Source: Wolfiporia cocos (Eukaryota; Basidiomycota; Agaricomycetes; Polyporales; Phaeolaceae). From it: a stretch of DNA of 64,000 nucleotides. The notes beneath the pieces were generated by a model, which saw only the letters and a program-made list of their open reading frames with translations, searched no databases and was not told where the DNA came from. Made by a program: the position numbers and the translations under genes. Shown here one piece after another: positions 10,015 through 19,947 of the stretch; position 1 is the stretch's first letter, and the number at the start of each line of letters is the position of its first letter. The DNA lies in the NCBI GenBank assembly GCA_029448655.1, contig JACCLO010000021.1, forward strand, positions 124,001 to 188,000, in the 5' to 3' direction.

Positions 10015-10243
10015 CACTTGGCGGTTTCACTTGGCTCATACAAAATTCACTTGAAGTTAACTTGGCTTCACTTTTGGCTGAGCAAGTGAAATTGTTACCT
10101 CGATCACTTGGCGATCACTTGCAATCACTTGCAATCACTTGGGCTTCACTTGCGCTCACTGAGGCCCAAGCGCGGCAAGTGGATTTTCTCTCCTCAAGTG
10201 AGCGGAGCAAGTGAGCACTACGGGCCTCGAACCTTATCACTTG
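10015..10243. repeat. CACTTG/CAAGTG motif array (left)
   Basis: At least nine CACTTG and four CAAGTG hexamers in about 230 bp, mostly as TCACTTGG or TCACTTGC. CACTTG is a CANNTG (E-box-like) sequence. An array of the opposite strand sense lies at 12435-12614. Confidence 0.7.
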
Positions 10244-10304
10244 GCTATCCCCGTGAGACCACCAGGTAGGGCGACATCGGTGCCATAACAAGTAGTCTCT
10301 AAGG

Positions 10305-11404
10305 TGACACAAGCGCAACCTTAAGACACACACCGGGGGAAGGTGGGTCGCATGAAAGCGCCTTCCTGGTCCGGGCATCTCAAGGCACAAAAGGCCAAGA
10401 CAAGTCTGAGGTTTACGCTCAAGACTGTCCGGCATATATACTCCTAATCTATTTGTACATGTTTGTGTATGGTGGCTCAGAGGCCTCTACGTACTGGTAT
10501 CTAACTGGCTATGGGCTACGTGCCGGTAATGGCATCGGAGCGCTGGGGTGCGCGAGGGTGTCCATGGCGACGTAGCGTATAAGGGTCGGATCGAAGGGAT
10601 AGCCAATCGGTCGGGTTTGATCAGTGGTTCTTGTCGATCGTAGGTGCGCCGGTAATGGCGGGGTTCTAAGTCTGTGATCGGGCGTGGTCTGCCGCGATCG
10701 GGGTCGTGACATCATAATGACCGGTGGTCCTCGTCGGTCGGGTCTATGCCAGTAATGGCGGTGGTGATTGGTAGGTTACGTTGATCGGGGTTCTATCGGT
10801 GGTTCTCGTCGATAGGGGTTCTGCCACGCCAATGGCAGGGTTTATACAGGGTGTGGTCTGGGAGCGCGCGAGCGGTCCATGTTCCCAAAGGGTTACGTAC
10901 TAAAGGTCGATTGTTCACGGCCTAGGTTCCGAGGTTCATGGTACTGAGGAGAAGCCGTAGCGTGAACGAGTGTAAGTCTAGTGCCTGTAATGGCGTGTGT
11001 CCGTGCGGTAGGGACGCGAGGTGTTAGGTTTAATGTTCTGGGTCACGTGCGAGTGTAGACCGTGCCCCTAGTCGGCGTATAGCGTAGTGTGCAATGGGTA
11101 GCTTTTGGTTGTACAAGGTGTACCGTCGTGCTATCGTAGCCTGCTGGACTCTAGGGGTAGGCTCGTGACTCCGGGGTTTAGGGACTAGGCAGCGTATGGT
11201 TCTTGCTGCCGGGATTTGGACTGAGTTTAGGGTTAGACTGCTGGTGGCCTGCTAGTGCCCGTAGTGTTCTGTATAACTGAGGGCTCCTACTAGCGTTGCC
11301 GTGGGATTCCAGCTGGGCTCGGATAGAGTGCTGTAGCATGCATACGGCGTGAATGGGATGTCAACCTAGCGTGTTCTACTAGGCTTTGAAATTGGCTTGT
11401 GACA
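10305..11404 (-). mobile_element. Solo LTR, reverse, target duplication TAAGG
   Basis: It runs from TGACACAAG to CTTGTGACA on the plus strand, so on the minus strand it starts TGTCACAAG and ends TTGTGTCA. TAAGG flanks it on both sides (10300-10304 and 11405-11409). A TATATA promoter motif is on the minus strand near 10431-10440. The middle holds loose repeats containing GGTAATGGC. The length (1100 bp) is close to the solo LTR at 12812-13900. No internal genes remain. Confidence 0.85.
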
Positions 11405-11446
11405 TAAGGTTTTTTCTCAACCTGTGACCACACTTTCTTATCTCTC

Positions 11447-12025
11447 TGTCACAGAATATCTAGGGGGATATAGTAACAACCCTCACTATAGGTTATACGG
11501 GCAGCGCTAGGCGTACGCCGCTCCCCTATGCCTCAGCCACCTCCACGTACGTCTCAGTAGCTCTGTTGGTCACCTGACTGTTAGGTTAGCGCTGTAGGGT
11601 AGCGCGCGCCTCATCACACTCACGTTACACGTCACACAATGTATCACATGCCTCGCTTACGTACTTACTTACCTCAGCTGTTAGGGCGGTGCTGCGCACA
11701 GGCCAGCACTTAAGGGTAGACACTTAGCGTACCGTTCTCGCATGTATATAAGATACGACAGGAATGGGGCTTACTCCCCATCCTTAAGATTCTCGACTTT
11801 GGGCCACTGGCTCCTCTCTCACATGTGCGCCGTGCGACTCGCCTTAGGGCGTCCTCTACTGCTTGACTGGTAGCAACTCGACTATGCAAGTATCCTATGC
11901 GATGATCAAGTCATATCCGCGGGAATGCCTCTGCATACATCGCTGCTCGCCGTCGTCTCGTCGCAAGACCTTGGGGGTTCTCCCCTGCCTATAGCAGGTC
12001 GCACAGCCTCTGTAAGTCTGTGTCA
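11447..12025 (+). mobile_element. Solo LTR, forward, target duplication CTCTC
   Basis: Starts TGTCACAGAATATC and ends TCTGTGTCA. CTCTC flanks it at 11442-11446 and 12026-12030. It has CATGTATATAAG at about 11740. It lies 37 bp right of the previous solo LTR, within the DNA between the two hexamer arrays. Confidence 0.87.
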
Positions 12026-12434
12026 CTCTCAGCTCCCGCCGTCCTGCAGTACTCCGTAGGGCCACCAGTGAACTCGCTACAGCAGTAGACAGCACCTACA
12101 TCTGCACAAGCACTCTGCTTGGGGCTGGAAACACAATAGCAACAACAGTCCTGCAAACTTGATACAAGAGTGATTGCATGCTGACCATCGCTGGCCCGTT
12201 GTATGTGTTATATTTTGGGTCTGCCGCCATTGCGATGGCAAGCAGCGGCTGCGCGGAGGCCCGAGCAGGCAGGCTAGCGAGTAGTTGGTTTCGCCAAAAG
12301 TGTATATAAGCAGGGCGTGAGCAGAGCAGCTCATCGCCAGTTTGTAATCTACTTACTCTCGACTATCCTATATCGGAGATTCGCCCTGTGGCCACGGAAT
12401 TTCCATTATTATGCTAAGGCGAAGAAAGTGAGCT
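12026..12434. other. No gene recognised; TATA-like motif
   Basis: About 400 bp of unique-looking DNA. A GTGTATATAAGC motif stands near 12300, but no ORF of note follows it. Before the two solo LTRs inserted, this stretch and 10244-10304 formed one spacer of about 0.5 kb between the hexamer arrays. Confidence 0.4.
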
Positions 12435-12614
12435 CAAGTGAATTGGTGGTATTCAAGTGAAATCAAGTGAGCCACAAGTGGATCTGACCAGAGCCAAGTG
12501 AGATCAAGTGGTCGTGGAGTGAATCTGTTAGGTGACAAGTGAAGCCAAGTGAACGACAAGTGAAATTAGTGCGATACATAGTGACTGAAAGTGAGGCACA
12601 AGTGAGTGCAAGTG
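12435..12614. repeat. CAAGTG motif array (right)
   Basis: Eleven CAAGTG hexamers in 180 bp, all in one orientation, typically CAAGTGAG or CAAGTGAA. It is the inverted counterpart of the array at 10015-10243. Element 2 inserted about 65 bp to its right. Confidence 0.75.
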
Positions 12615-12681
12615 AGCAACATGCACCAACTACAGGCAAGGCTAGCGATTGTTCAGTAATTAGCAAGGTGAGCGAACATCA

Positions 12682-14136
12682 TGTCACAAGCCGATTTTCT
12701 CCAACTTGCTTGCGACTAGGAACAACCCTTATCTTATCTAAGCGCCCGCCTATACATCACGTGCAAGGACCCCGAACACCCCACACGTGCTTATACAGAT
12801 CCCGGACACTCTGTCACAGATTTATCTGGGGCTTACAGCATTTTTCCTATGATTATAGCAATTTATCCGGGATTTATACGTCTAACTACAAGTTATCTAC
12901 GGGTTAACTCCCATTGCCACACGACAAGCTCTTAACTGGGCTTATCAACCACATGACTAGCTTACATAACGCTACGGTACATCCACGTCCAATAGCAACA
13001 CTACCGCTACGTCATAATGGTCTCGCCCGTCAGAGCAAGACCAGCCACGTCATAGATCGTAGATCATAATGATAGGCCGAGCGCGGCACGCTCGCATAAT
13101 AATGTCCACACGTACAAACAGTGCCTCACGACCTTGTACTATTGGGTCGGCCTCACCGGCTTCCCACACGCCATAAGATCCTTGATCACAATGGCACCTC
13201 AGGCGCGCCACGCCTTCGCATAATAATGGCAACACGGCCAAATAGCACTATATTAGCATCAAGGCAATATCGCTATAGGCTACAGCCTTCTCGGCCTCCC
13301 ACGGACTCGGCGGTCTCCAAGTCCCGGGCTTCTGCCATCACGGCGTTGCCCAAACACCGGTCCTCGCCTCACGGCTAAGACCAAGACATGCCCCGGTAAC
13401 CATCCGGACTGGGCTGTAACACATGCCACGGTACTTCCCATCCAATGGCATAACGACCTCGGCATCTCGCCTTGGTCATCACACAAAGACCGGCCAATCG
13501 CCATTATACCTCACGGTATCCGGCAACCGGCTTCTCCATATACCCGGGCTGTGCCCGTGTTCATATGATAATATACACAAATCCCTCTCCTACGATTGGT
13601 GCGGCCATTAGGGCCCATCACGGCCATTGTAGAATAGAGTCCATAAACATCAGATAAGATAGTGCTTCGCCTCTTGGCAAAGCCACATAACCCGGAATGG
13701 TAGTACTAGCTAGTAGCACGTGCCATCCGCATAAAACATGTATATAAGTAGGGGCTTGACGCCCTTTAACTTTAGTTCTATTCTTCTCGGCGTACGCTGT
13801 AGAAGCATATTCCACCCTGCTGTGTCTGATAACCCTCCTCACTAAGTCGCCTAGTACTCAAGGATACAGGCTTGGTGAGTCCCACAGGACATCTGTGTCA
13901 CACTCTTCTCTCGACTCTACCCCTAGGATAGGGTTACCACGGACTATTAGCTTACGTAATACTATACAGTAGCCAAACATGTACAAACAGTCAGATAGCA
14001 TATATACCAGCCAGACGAGCAGGGAGCACCCCAGACTCGTCTTGGCCTTTGTTGCCTTGAGTAGCCTCAGACTAGGAATACACTTTCACGCGAGTAATAT
14101 TCCCCTGAGTAGTTGCTTGAGATAGCGCTTGTGTCA
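12682..14136 (+). repeat. 5' LTR of element 2, interrupted
   Basis: Two parts (12682-12811 and 13906-14136) match the uninterrupted sequence at 21560-21849 plus 34613-34683. A CATATATACC TATA-like motif lies near 14000. The middle is the solo LTR at 12812-13900 with its duplicated CACTC. Confidence 0.92.
12812..13900 (+). mobile_element. Solo LTR in the 5' LTR of element 2, target duplication CACTC
   Basis: Starts TGTCACAGATTTATC and ends CATCTGTGTCA. CACTC flanks at 12807-12811 and 13901-13905. The empty site survives at about 21690 in the 3' LTR of element 2, which proves the insertion. It has CATGTATATAAG near 13740. The same family, inverted, is at 25412-27202. Small ORFs shared by the two copies reflect repeat identity. 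Confidence 0.93.
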
Positions 14137-14886
14137 TAAGACGAGTCTCCACCCCGATCTGAGTTCATTCCAGATCAACCCCGGCGCACTAGGGGTAAAG
14201 TGCATTGTTTCTTCGCCCTCGAGTTGACTTCGGTCGATTCGGGTGTTAAACTCTTATCCTCCCGTATCCCAGGGACAAGGGACAGGGTTCTGGGGGACTA
14301 TACTTGTGAACAGCGTGTAGGGAACCACTTCTAAGCTACTGGGCCACCGTCGTGCAACGCGGCGTAAAGGCTTTGGGTTTCATCCCCACCGTAGTAATTG
14401 TGTACCCGACGCGAAATAATCAAAGGCGTTAAGGGGCCCTACGGCAGACTACAGAGGCACTGGGCACCTATTTACGCGCATTACTGCGCCGACTATACGG
14501 GCATTACCGCCCCTCCGTTACTATACAACCCAGCGCCCCACAAGGCGGCTGAAGGAGCACGACACAGCTCACACTATACGGCCACTTGGCCCCATACGAT
14601 AGTTTTTAGACCCTCCATCCCAAGGGTTTAGATCCCGTGCCCCCGGTATCCCGAATTAGCTTCGGGGCTGGACGAGGTTTCAGAGGCAGAGATTACTTGC
14701 CGGCCTTGGGCTGAAAACCCCTTGGCGTTTCTTGGCGCACCTCCGAAAAGAGGTGGTCTCTGAATAGAGTGGAAAGACAGTTTCTAGTTACCACCACGAT
14801 CGCAGCTATAGGCTGATCCACAGTGGGCGGGTAGCGCTGTTTTTCGCGACTCTACATTCACTACATACATCATTCACCACGATACA
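14137..14886 (+). other. Untranslated leader of element 2
   Basis: About 750 bp from the LTR to the gag ATG, with no convincing ORF. No TGG-type tRNA primer site follows the LTR (it begins TAAGACGAGTCTCC), so the priming mode is unclear. A CACCTC/GAGGTG stem with a CGAAAA loop lies at 14738-14755; element 3 has a related hairpin in its leader. Confidence 0.6.
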
Positions 14887-17800
14887 ATGGCCGCTCCGCA
14901 CACCCTCGACTATATCCGCAACCCGCGGCTTGAACTTCCAACCCCGGACATCGTCCCGACCCCCGGCTCCGTTGGCACCAACAACCCGTTTCACCCAGGG
15001 CAGTGGGTGAATTACCAGGTCCACGGCCTACCCGACGACTTCGCACTTCTGTCGGTAGCGGACAGCATTCACGCCCCCCGCCCACACGTAGAAGTCGCCC
15101 CGGTACACACCGAAACCATTGGAGAGCACCAACCCGCACGCTCCCTAGTACTCGGAGGATCGGTAGAGGACCAGGGACCCGGTTTGGAAAGGTTGGACCA
15201 GGCATTCCACCTGGCCCGGGAACAGTCGAACACTATCCGAGGAGCGAGTCCACTAGCACACGTAGACTCACCACTCACTCTGCAATGGGCGTTCCCCCCC
15301 AACCCAACAGCGGTGGACTTCGGTTTCAGGTGTCAGATGGTAGCAGCGACAATGGTTCAAACCGGTGTGTGGAACGCCGACATGGGAGCACGATTCCTGC
15401 GGGAGGCACAACGTCTCCAGGCAGATGCAATCGCGGCCGGAGATGCGGCTTTGCTACACAGCCAGCACTCCGCCCCCCGTCGGTCAGTACCATCGGTTCC
15501 GGAAGAACGTTTCCGGCCGGTCGAAAACTGGGTAAGGTCCGTACACATGGGATCTCCCCCATCAGTGAACTCGGCAACCCGTCCAGCATCGAACGCGGGC
15601 ACCCGGCAGACGAACCCCTTCCTGCCAGGCTACACCCCCCCGGTCATCACACCCCAGGTCCCCTACTCGGAAATGGCAGCAGCCCCAGTCCCTCCGTCGG
15701 CTCCCCCCGCAAACGTGCATGCGAACACCTGGAGAGCCGCGCCTCTTCAGGGAACACGAGCATCGATGTGGCGGCCCGAGAAACCGGCTAGCTCGCAGTG
15801 GGACGCGTACTCCATGCTCCCGGAGCCACAGCCTGACCCCCGGTACAAGTCTAAGGTACGCGAACCCGAACCCTTCACCGGCGAGAACTTCATCGCCTGG
15901 GTAATGCGCCTAAAACTTTACATCGACGACAACCGGCTGCTGCTCTTCACAGACAGCAAAAAGATCGGCACGGCCATCTCGTTGATACGGGGACCAAAGG
16001 TAGACTCGTGGGTAACGGCTTTCACGCGGGAGCACTACCGCAACGGACAATGGCATTTGAGCTGGCTAAGATTCATCTGGGAACTCCACCAGAAGTTCGA
16101 TGACCCCGATTTGGAAAAGAAATCGGCGGTCGCAGCGGAAAAGCTCACAATGACCATCGGCAAAGGCGAGGAGTACTTCCAGGAGCTGGAAAGACTTCTT
16201 TCGGAGGCAAAATACGACAAGGAGAACCAGATCGTACATCGCTGGGTCACCGCCGCCATCCCGAAAGAAATCTACACGGCAGTACACTCCGCCTTCGTCG
16301 CCGCCACCGTCAACGACAAGTCACAGCACGGTTACAACGTTCAGATCCCGGAGGACTACGAATCCTGGAAACAGGCAATGCTCCGGACGGACAACGCCAT
16401 GCGACGACTCCGCGACGACGAAAAGCTGCGTCACGGTCGAGACACGGGTAAGGGCGTCGCCGACAAGGGAAAGGGTTGGGTGACAACATTTTCATCGGGA
16501 ACAACGCGGTCCGAGCCCACCGCAGAAGAACGGGCCAACTTGCTCAAGAGGAAGTGCCACTCTTGCAGCAAGACACAAGCAGAGGCACCAGGAAAGGGCT
16601 GCAACAAGCCTGTCTGGCACCAACCCAACTGGAAGCCCCAAGCAGCTACCAGTGGAGGGAACACCAGTGCCGGACCCTCACAACCGGCGCGCACCCGCCA
16701 GGCCGTCGAAGGCCCACCCGCAGAAAAAGTCCTTGGGGAAGTATCCCAGGAGGACTTCGTGCGAATGGTGGCTGCCTGGGCCAAGGAAAATCCGGAGGCT
16801 GCGAAGGAAGCCGGATTCACTCAGGTACGTCCCCTCTCTAATAATAAGTTTTCAGTTCTGGAGATCAAGGAACCAGTAAATGTCTCTATCTCCGAATCTG
16901 CCACGGAGGGTAACGAACCGGTGGATGGACTATATGGGCTAGGAACTGGGGCCCCGATATTTGATTACGTATCTGTACCACGTTCAGTAGATTTGGCGCC
17001 TGGTGACGACGACGGAGCTTCAACATGCTCCGACGATTCGTTTGTAACAGCCTCAGAGGAGCCTCCCACCAGAGCTTGGCAGGAGGATAAAACCGTGCTT
17101 AATTCCTCTATCAATGTAAACTATGTGCCTATGGACGTAGACCCAGTTGTAGACTCAGATGTGCAGATGGCAGACGCATCTGAGCCTACAGTCCAGAAAA
17201 AGACGGAAAAGAAAATGCGGCGTCGACGAGCCAAGAAGAAGGCTGTCACTCTCGACATATACCTAGACCACCCGCGGGCAATCCCCCCTGAGCAAAAAAG
17301 CGAAGGAGCCGCGGGTTACGACCTTCACTCTGCGGAGGAAGTCGTTATACCAAATGGGAAGCGCATCACCGTGGACACAGGCATAATGATCCGAATGCCA
17401 CCCGGTGTATACGGCCGCATAGCTCCACGATCCGGACTCGCCTTGAAGGGAGTTGACGTGGAGGCTGGGGTAGTAGACGAAGACTACACCGGTCGGTTAA
17501 AAGTCATACTGAATAATCAAACCGGAACAGATTATCAGGTCGAGTATGGGGACAGAATCGCCCAGTTTATACTCGAGTGCAACATGACACCAGACACGCA
17601 CATAGTAAAAAGCATCAGGGAAACCAGGCTCGGAACACAGGGGTTCGGCTCTACTGGTGAGAAACTCAGAGGGAATGTAGTGGTAATCCAGACGGGAAAA
17701 CGGGGAAGGCAGATCAAAGTACCGATCACCCTCCACCGCCCTGACGGACATGCCCTCTTCACAAAAGCACTGATAGACTCCGGTTCAACGAGATCGGTCA

Positions 17801-18858
17801 TCAGTCGTGCCTACATAAAGGAACACAAACTCGAGCAACTCCCACTAGACCGACCCATCAAACTGTACAACGCTGACGGTAGTACCAATGCTGCGGGCAA
17901 AATGACACACTATGTCGAACTCCAGATGCAGATCGACACGCATTTGGAAACGCGCAAGTTCCACGTCACCGAGCTGAGCTCGGCCGACATATTCCTCGGC
18001 TTCGATTGGTTGGAAGACCACAATCCCACCATCGATTGGAAGAAACGCCAAATCACCTTCACCTGCAACTGCGAACACGAGCAGATTGAGGACGGTGACC
18101 ATATTTATTACATCTTTGCTGACGCTTGGATACGGAATAGGGAGGAATGCCGGGCCGACATCGCTGAGCGAGTCTGCGCAACGAAGGCAACTGAGATTGC
18201 CATCGCCACCGGCAAAACCACGGAAGCCAAAACCTTCGAAGAGGTGGTCCCCGAGTACTTACACAAATTCGAAGACGTGTTTAAGGAAACGGAATTCGAC
18301 CAACTCCCCGAAAGACGACCGTGGGATCACGCCATAGAACTCCTACCGAACTCCGAACCCTATGCCGGCAAGATCTATGCCCTATCGCCTCAAGAACAAG
18401 AGGCGCTAGACGATTTCTTAGAAGAACAGCTACGGACTGGACGAATCCGACCATCCAAGTCACCATGGGGGGCACCATTCTTCTTCGTCAAGAAGAAGGA
18501 TGGGAAACTGAGACCCATTCAGGACTATCGGAAATTGAACCAGATGACCAAGAAGAACCGGTACCCGCTCCCTCTGATCACGGAGCTGCTCAACAAGTTA
18601 AAGCGAGCTAAGTACTTCTCTAAATTGGACATTCGTTGGGGATACACAAACGTCAGAATCAAAGAAGGTGACGAAGAAAAAGCCGCCTTCATCACTAATA
18701 GGGGACTATACGAACCTTTAGTGATGTTCTTCGGAATGTGCAACGCACCGGGCACGTTCCAGACTTTGATGAATGACATATTCCGAGACCTGATTATGAC
18801 TGGAAAAGTCATTGTATATTTAGATGACATACTTGTTTTCACGGAGACCGAGGCATAA
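14887..18858 (+). CDS. gag-pol: Gag-dUTPase-protease-RT of element 2 (ends at a stop inside pol)
   Basis: 1323 codons in one frame from ATG 14887. Residues 1 to about 620 are Gag, with a proline-rich N-terminus, a retrotransposon Gag core (for example FIWELHQKFDDPDLEKK) and a CX2CX12CX5H cluster near 555. About 788-925 is a dUTPase with all five motifs: AGYDLHSA, PRSGLALKG, VVDEDYTGRLKV, GDRIAQF and GTQGFGSTG. The aspartic protease follows (ALIDSGSTRS near 960), then RT with LDIRWGY and YLDD near 1310. dUTPase just before protease recalls the betaretrovirus order. A TAA at 18856-18858 cuts RT shortly after YLDD; CAA to TAA is a possible origin. No frameshift separates gag and pol here. Confidence 0.93.
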   Translation: MAAPHTLDYIRNPRLELPTPDIVPTPGSVGTNNPFHPGQWVNYQVHGLPDDFALLSVADSIHAPRPHVEVAPVHTETIGEHQPARSLVLGGSVEDQGPGLERLDQAFHLAREQSNTIRGASPLAHVDSPLTLQWAFPPNPTAVDFGFRCQMVAATMVQTGVWNADMGARFLREAQRLQADAIAAGDAALLHSQHSAPRRSVPSVPEERFRPVENWVRSVHMGSPPSVNSATRPASNAGTRQTNPFLPGYTPPVITPQVPYSEMAAAPVPPSAPPANVHANTWRAAPLQGTRASMWRPEKPASSQWDAYSMLPEPQPDPRYKSKVREPEPFTGENFIAWVMRLKLYIDDNRLLLFTDSKKIGTAISLIRGPKVDSWVTAFTREHYRNGQWHLSWLRFIWELHQKFDDPDLEKKSAVAAEKLTMTIGKGEEYFQELERLLSEAKYDKENQIVHRWVTAAIPKEIYTAVHSAFVAATVNDKSQHGYNVQIPEDYESWKQAMLRTDNAMRRLRDDEKLRHGRDTGKGVADKGKGWVTTFSSGTTRSEPTAEERANLLKRKCHSCSKTQAEAPGKGCNKPVWHQPNWKPQAATSGGNTSAGPSQPARTRQAVEGPPAEKVLGEVSQEDFVRMVAAWAKENPEAAKEAGFTQVRPLSNNKFSVLEIKEPVNVSISESATEGNEPVDGLYGLGTGAPIFDYVSVPRSVDLAPGDDDGASTCSDDSFVTASEEPPTRAWQEDKTVLNSSINVNYVPMDVDPVVDSDVQMADASEPTVQKKTEKKMRRRRAKKKAVTLDIYLDHPRAIPPEQKSEGAAGYDLHSAEEVVIPNGKRITVDTGIMIRMPPGVYGRIAPRSGLALKGVDVEAGVVDEDYTGRLKVILNNQTGTDYQVEYGDRIAQFILECNMTPDTHIVKSIRETRLGTQGFGSTGEKLRGNVVVIQTGKRGRQIKVPITLHRPDGHALFTKALIDSGSTRSVISRAYIKEHKLEQLPLDRPIKLYNADGSTNAAGKMTHYVELQMQIDTHLETRKFHVTELSSADIFLGFDWLEDHNPTIDWKKRQITFTCNCEHEQIEDGDHIYYIFADAWIRNREECRADIAERVCATKATEIAIATGKTTEAKTFEEVVPEYLHKFEDVFKETEFDQLPERRPWDHAIELLPNSEPYAGKIYALSPQEQEALDDFLEEQLRTGRIRPSKSPWGAPFFFVKKKDGKLRPIQDYRKLNQMTKKNRYPLPLITELLNKLKRAKYFSKLDIRWGYTNVRIKEGDEEKAAFITNRGLYEPLVMFFGMCNAPGTFQTLMNDIFRDLIMTGKVIVYLDDILVFTETEA

Positions 18859-19947
18859 CACAAAGAGATCCTGCGCAAGGTTCTGCTCGTTCTCCGTCAA
18901 AACAAGCTAACCTGTAAACCAGAGAAATGCGAGTTTATGAAGTCGGAAGTAGAATACTTAGGGCATATAATCTCTCATGGGGAAATCCATATGGATCCCG
19001 CGAAGATGGCGGCAGTGGCTGAATGGCCCGCACCTCGGAACAAGAAAGAAGTGCAGTCCTTCATAGGATTTGCAAACTTCTACCGAAGATTTATCCCTCA
19101 GTTTTCCACGGTAGCACGCCCACTGATAAACCTAACCAAGGACACGCCTTGGCAGTGGGGTACGGCAGAACAAGAGTGGTTAAAGAAGATATTTATCGAA
19201 GCACCCGTGTTAGGGATACCAAACGACGACGACCCTTTCCGCATCGAGGCAGATTCATCGGACTTTGCAACCGGAGCCTGCCTCATGCAGAAACAGGACG
19301 GTGTCTGGAAACCCATCGCCTACCAGAGTAAGACGATGCTACCGGCAGAACGGAACTACAAGATCTACAACAGAGAACTCCTCGCCATCATGCGCGCACT
19401 TGATGAATGGCGGCATTTCATAATGGGTGGCAAACACCCTGTAGAAGTACTAACGGACCATAAGAACCTAGAATATTTTAAGACTCCACAGAAAATTAAT
19501 CCGCGACAAGCCCGGTGGATGACGGAACTCGCTGAGTATGACCTACAACTCGTGCACATCCCCGGGAAGACCAATGGAAGGGCCGATGGGCTTTCCCGAA
19601 GAAGCGATCACGGAAACGACAAAGATCACCTCGAAGGGCAAGTCGTCCTGAAGCCACACCTCTTCGTCCAAGACAGCGCAGAAAGGCTGCAATCCTCATT
19701 CTATACTGTAGTCAAGGGTATTACCCACGACGAAGTAAAAGAGAGGGTCAAAGCAGAAGCCGCTCTCTACGATGGAAAGGAAGGAGTAGAAGTAGGGGAA
19801 ACAACTGAGGACGGTCTGCGATATAGGAGGGGGAGGTTAATTATCCCTCGGAACGAAGAATTAATCGGAAAAATCATTTCTTCGTTCCATGACACCGTCT
19901 CAGCGGGACACCCTGGCACCGAAAACACGTACACTGCCATACATTGA
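18859..19947 (+). pseudogene. pol: Middle of element 2 pol: RT end, RNase H, start of integrase
   Basis: Same frame as the preceding CDS, between stops at 18856 and 19945. It has the RT connection (KCEFMKSEVEYLGHIIS, FIGFANFYRRFI), RNase H (IEADSSDFATGACL, YNRELLAI, LTDHKNLEYF) and the first half of the integrase zinc finger (FHDTVSAGHPG). The closing TGA falls inside the zinc finger, where related elements have a codon for an amino acid; CGA to TGA would explain it. Confidence 0.9.

Noticed and set aside
10440..10860. Degenerate repeats with GGTAATGGC as a separate tandem-repeat locus
   Set aside because: They lie wholly inside the reverse solo LTR 10305-11404 and are treated as its internal sequence.
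13121..13378. 85-codon ORF also found inverted at 26637-26894
   Set aside because: Both lie inside the same solo-LTR family; similarity comes from the repeat, and no other coding sign is seen.
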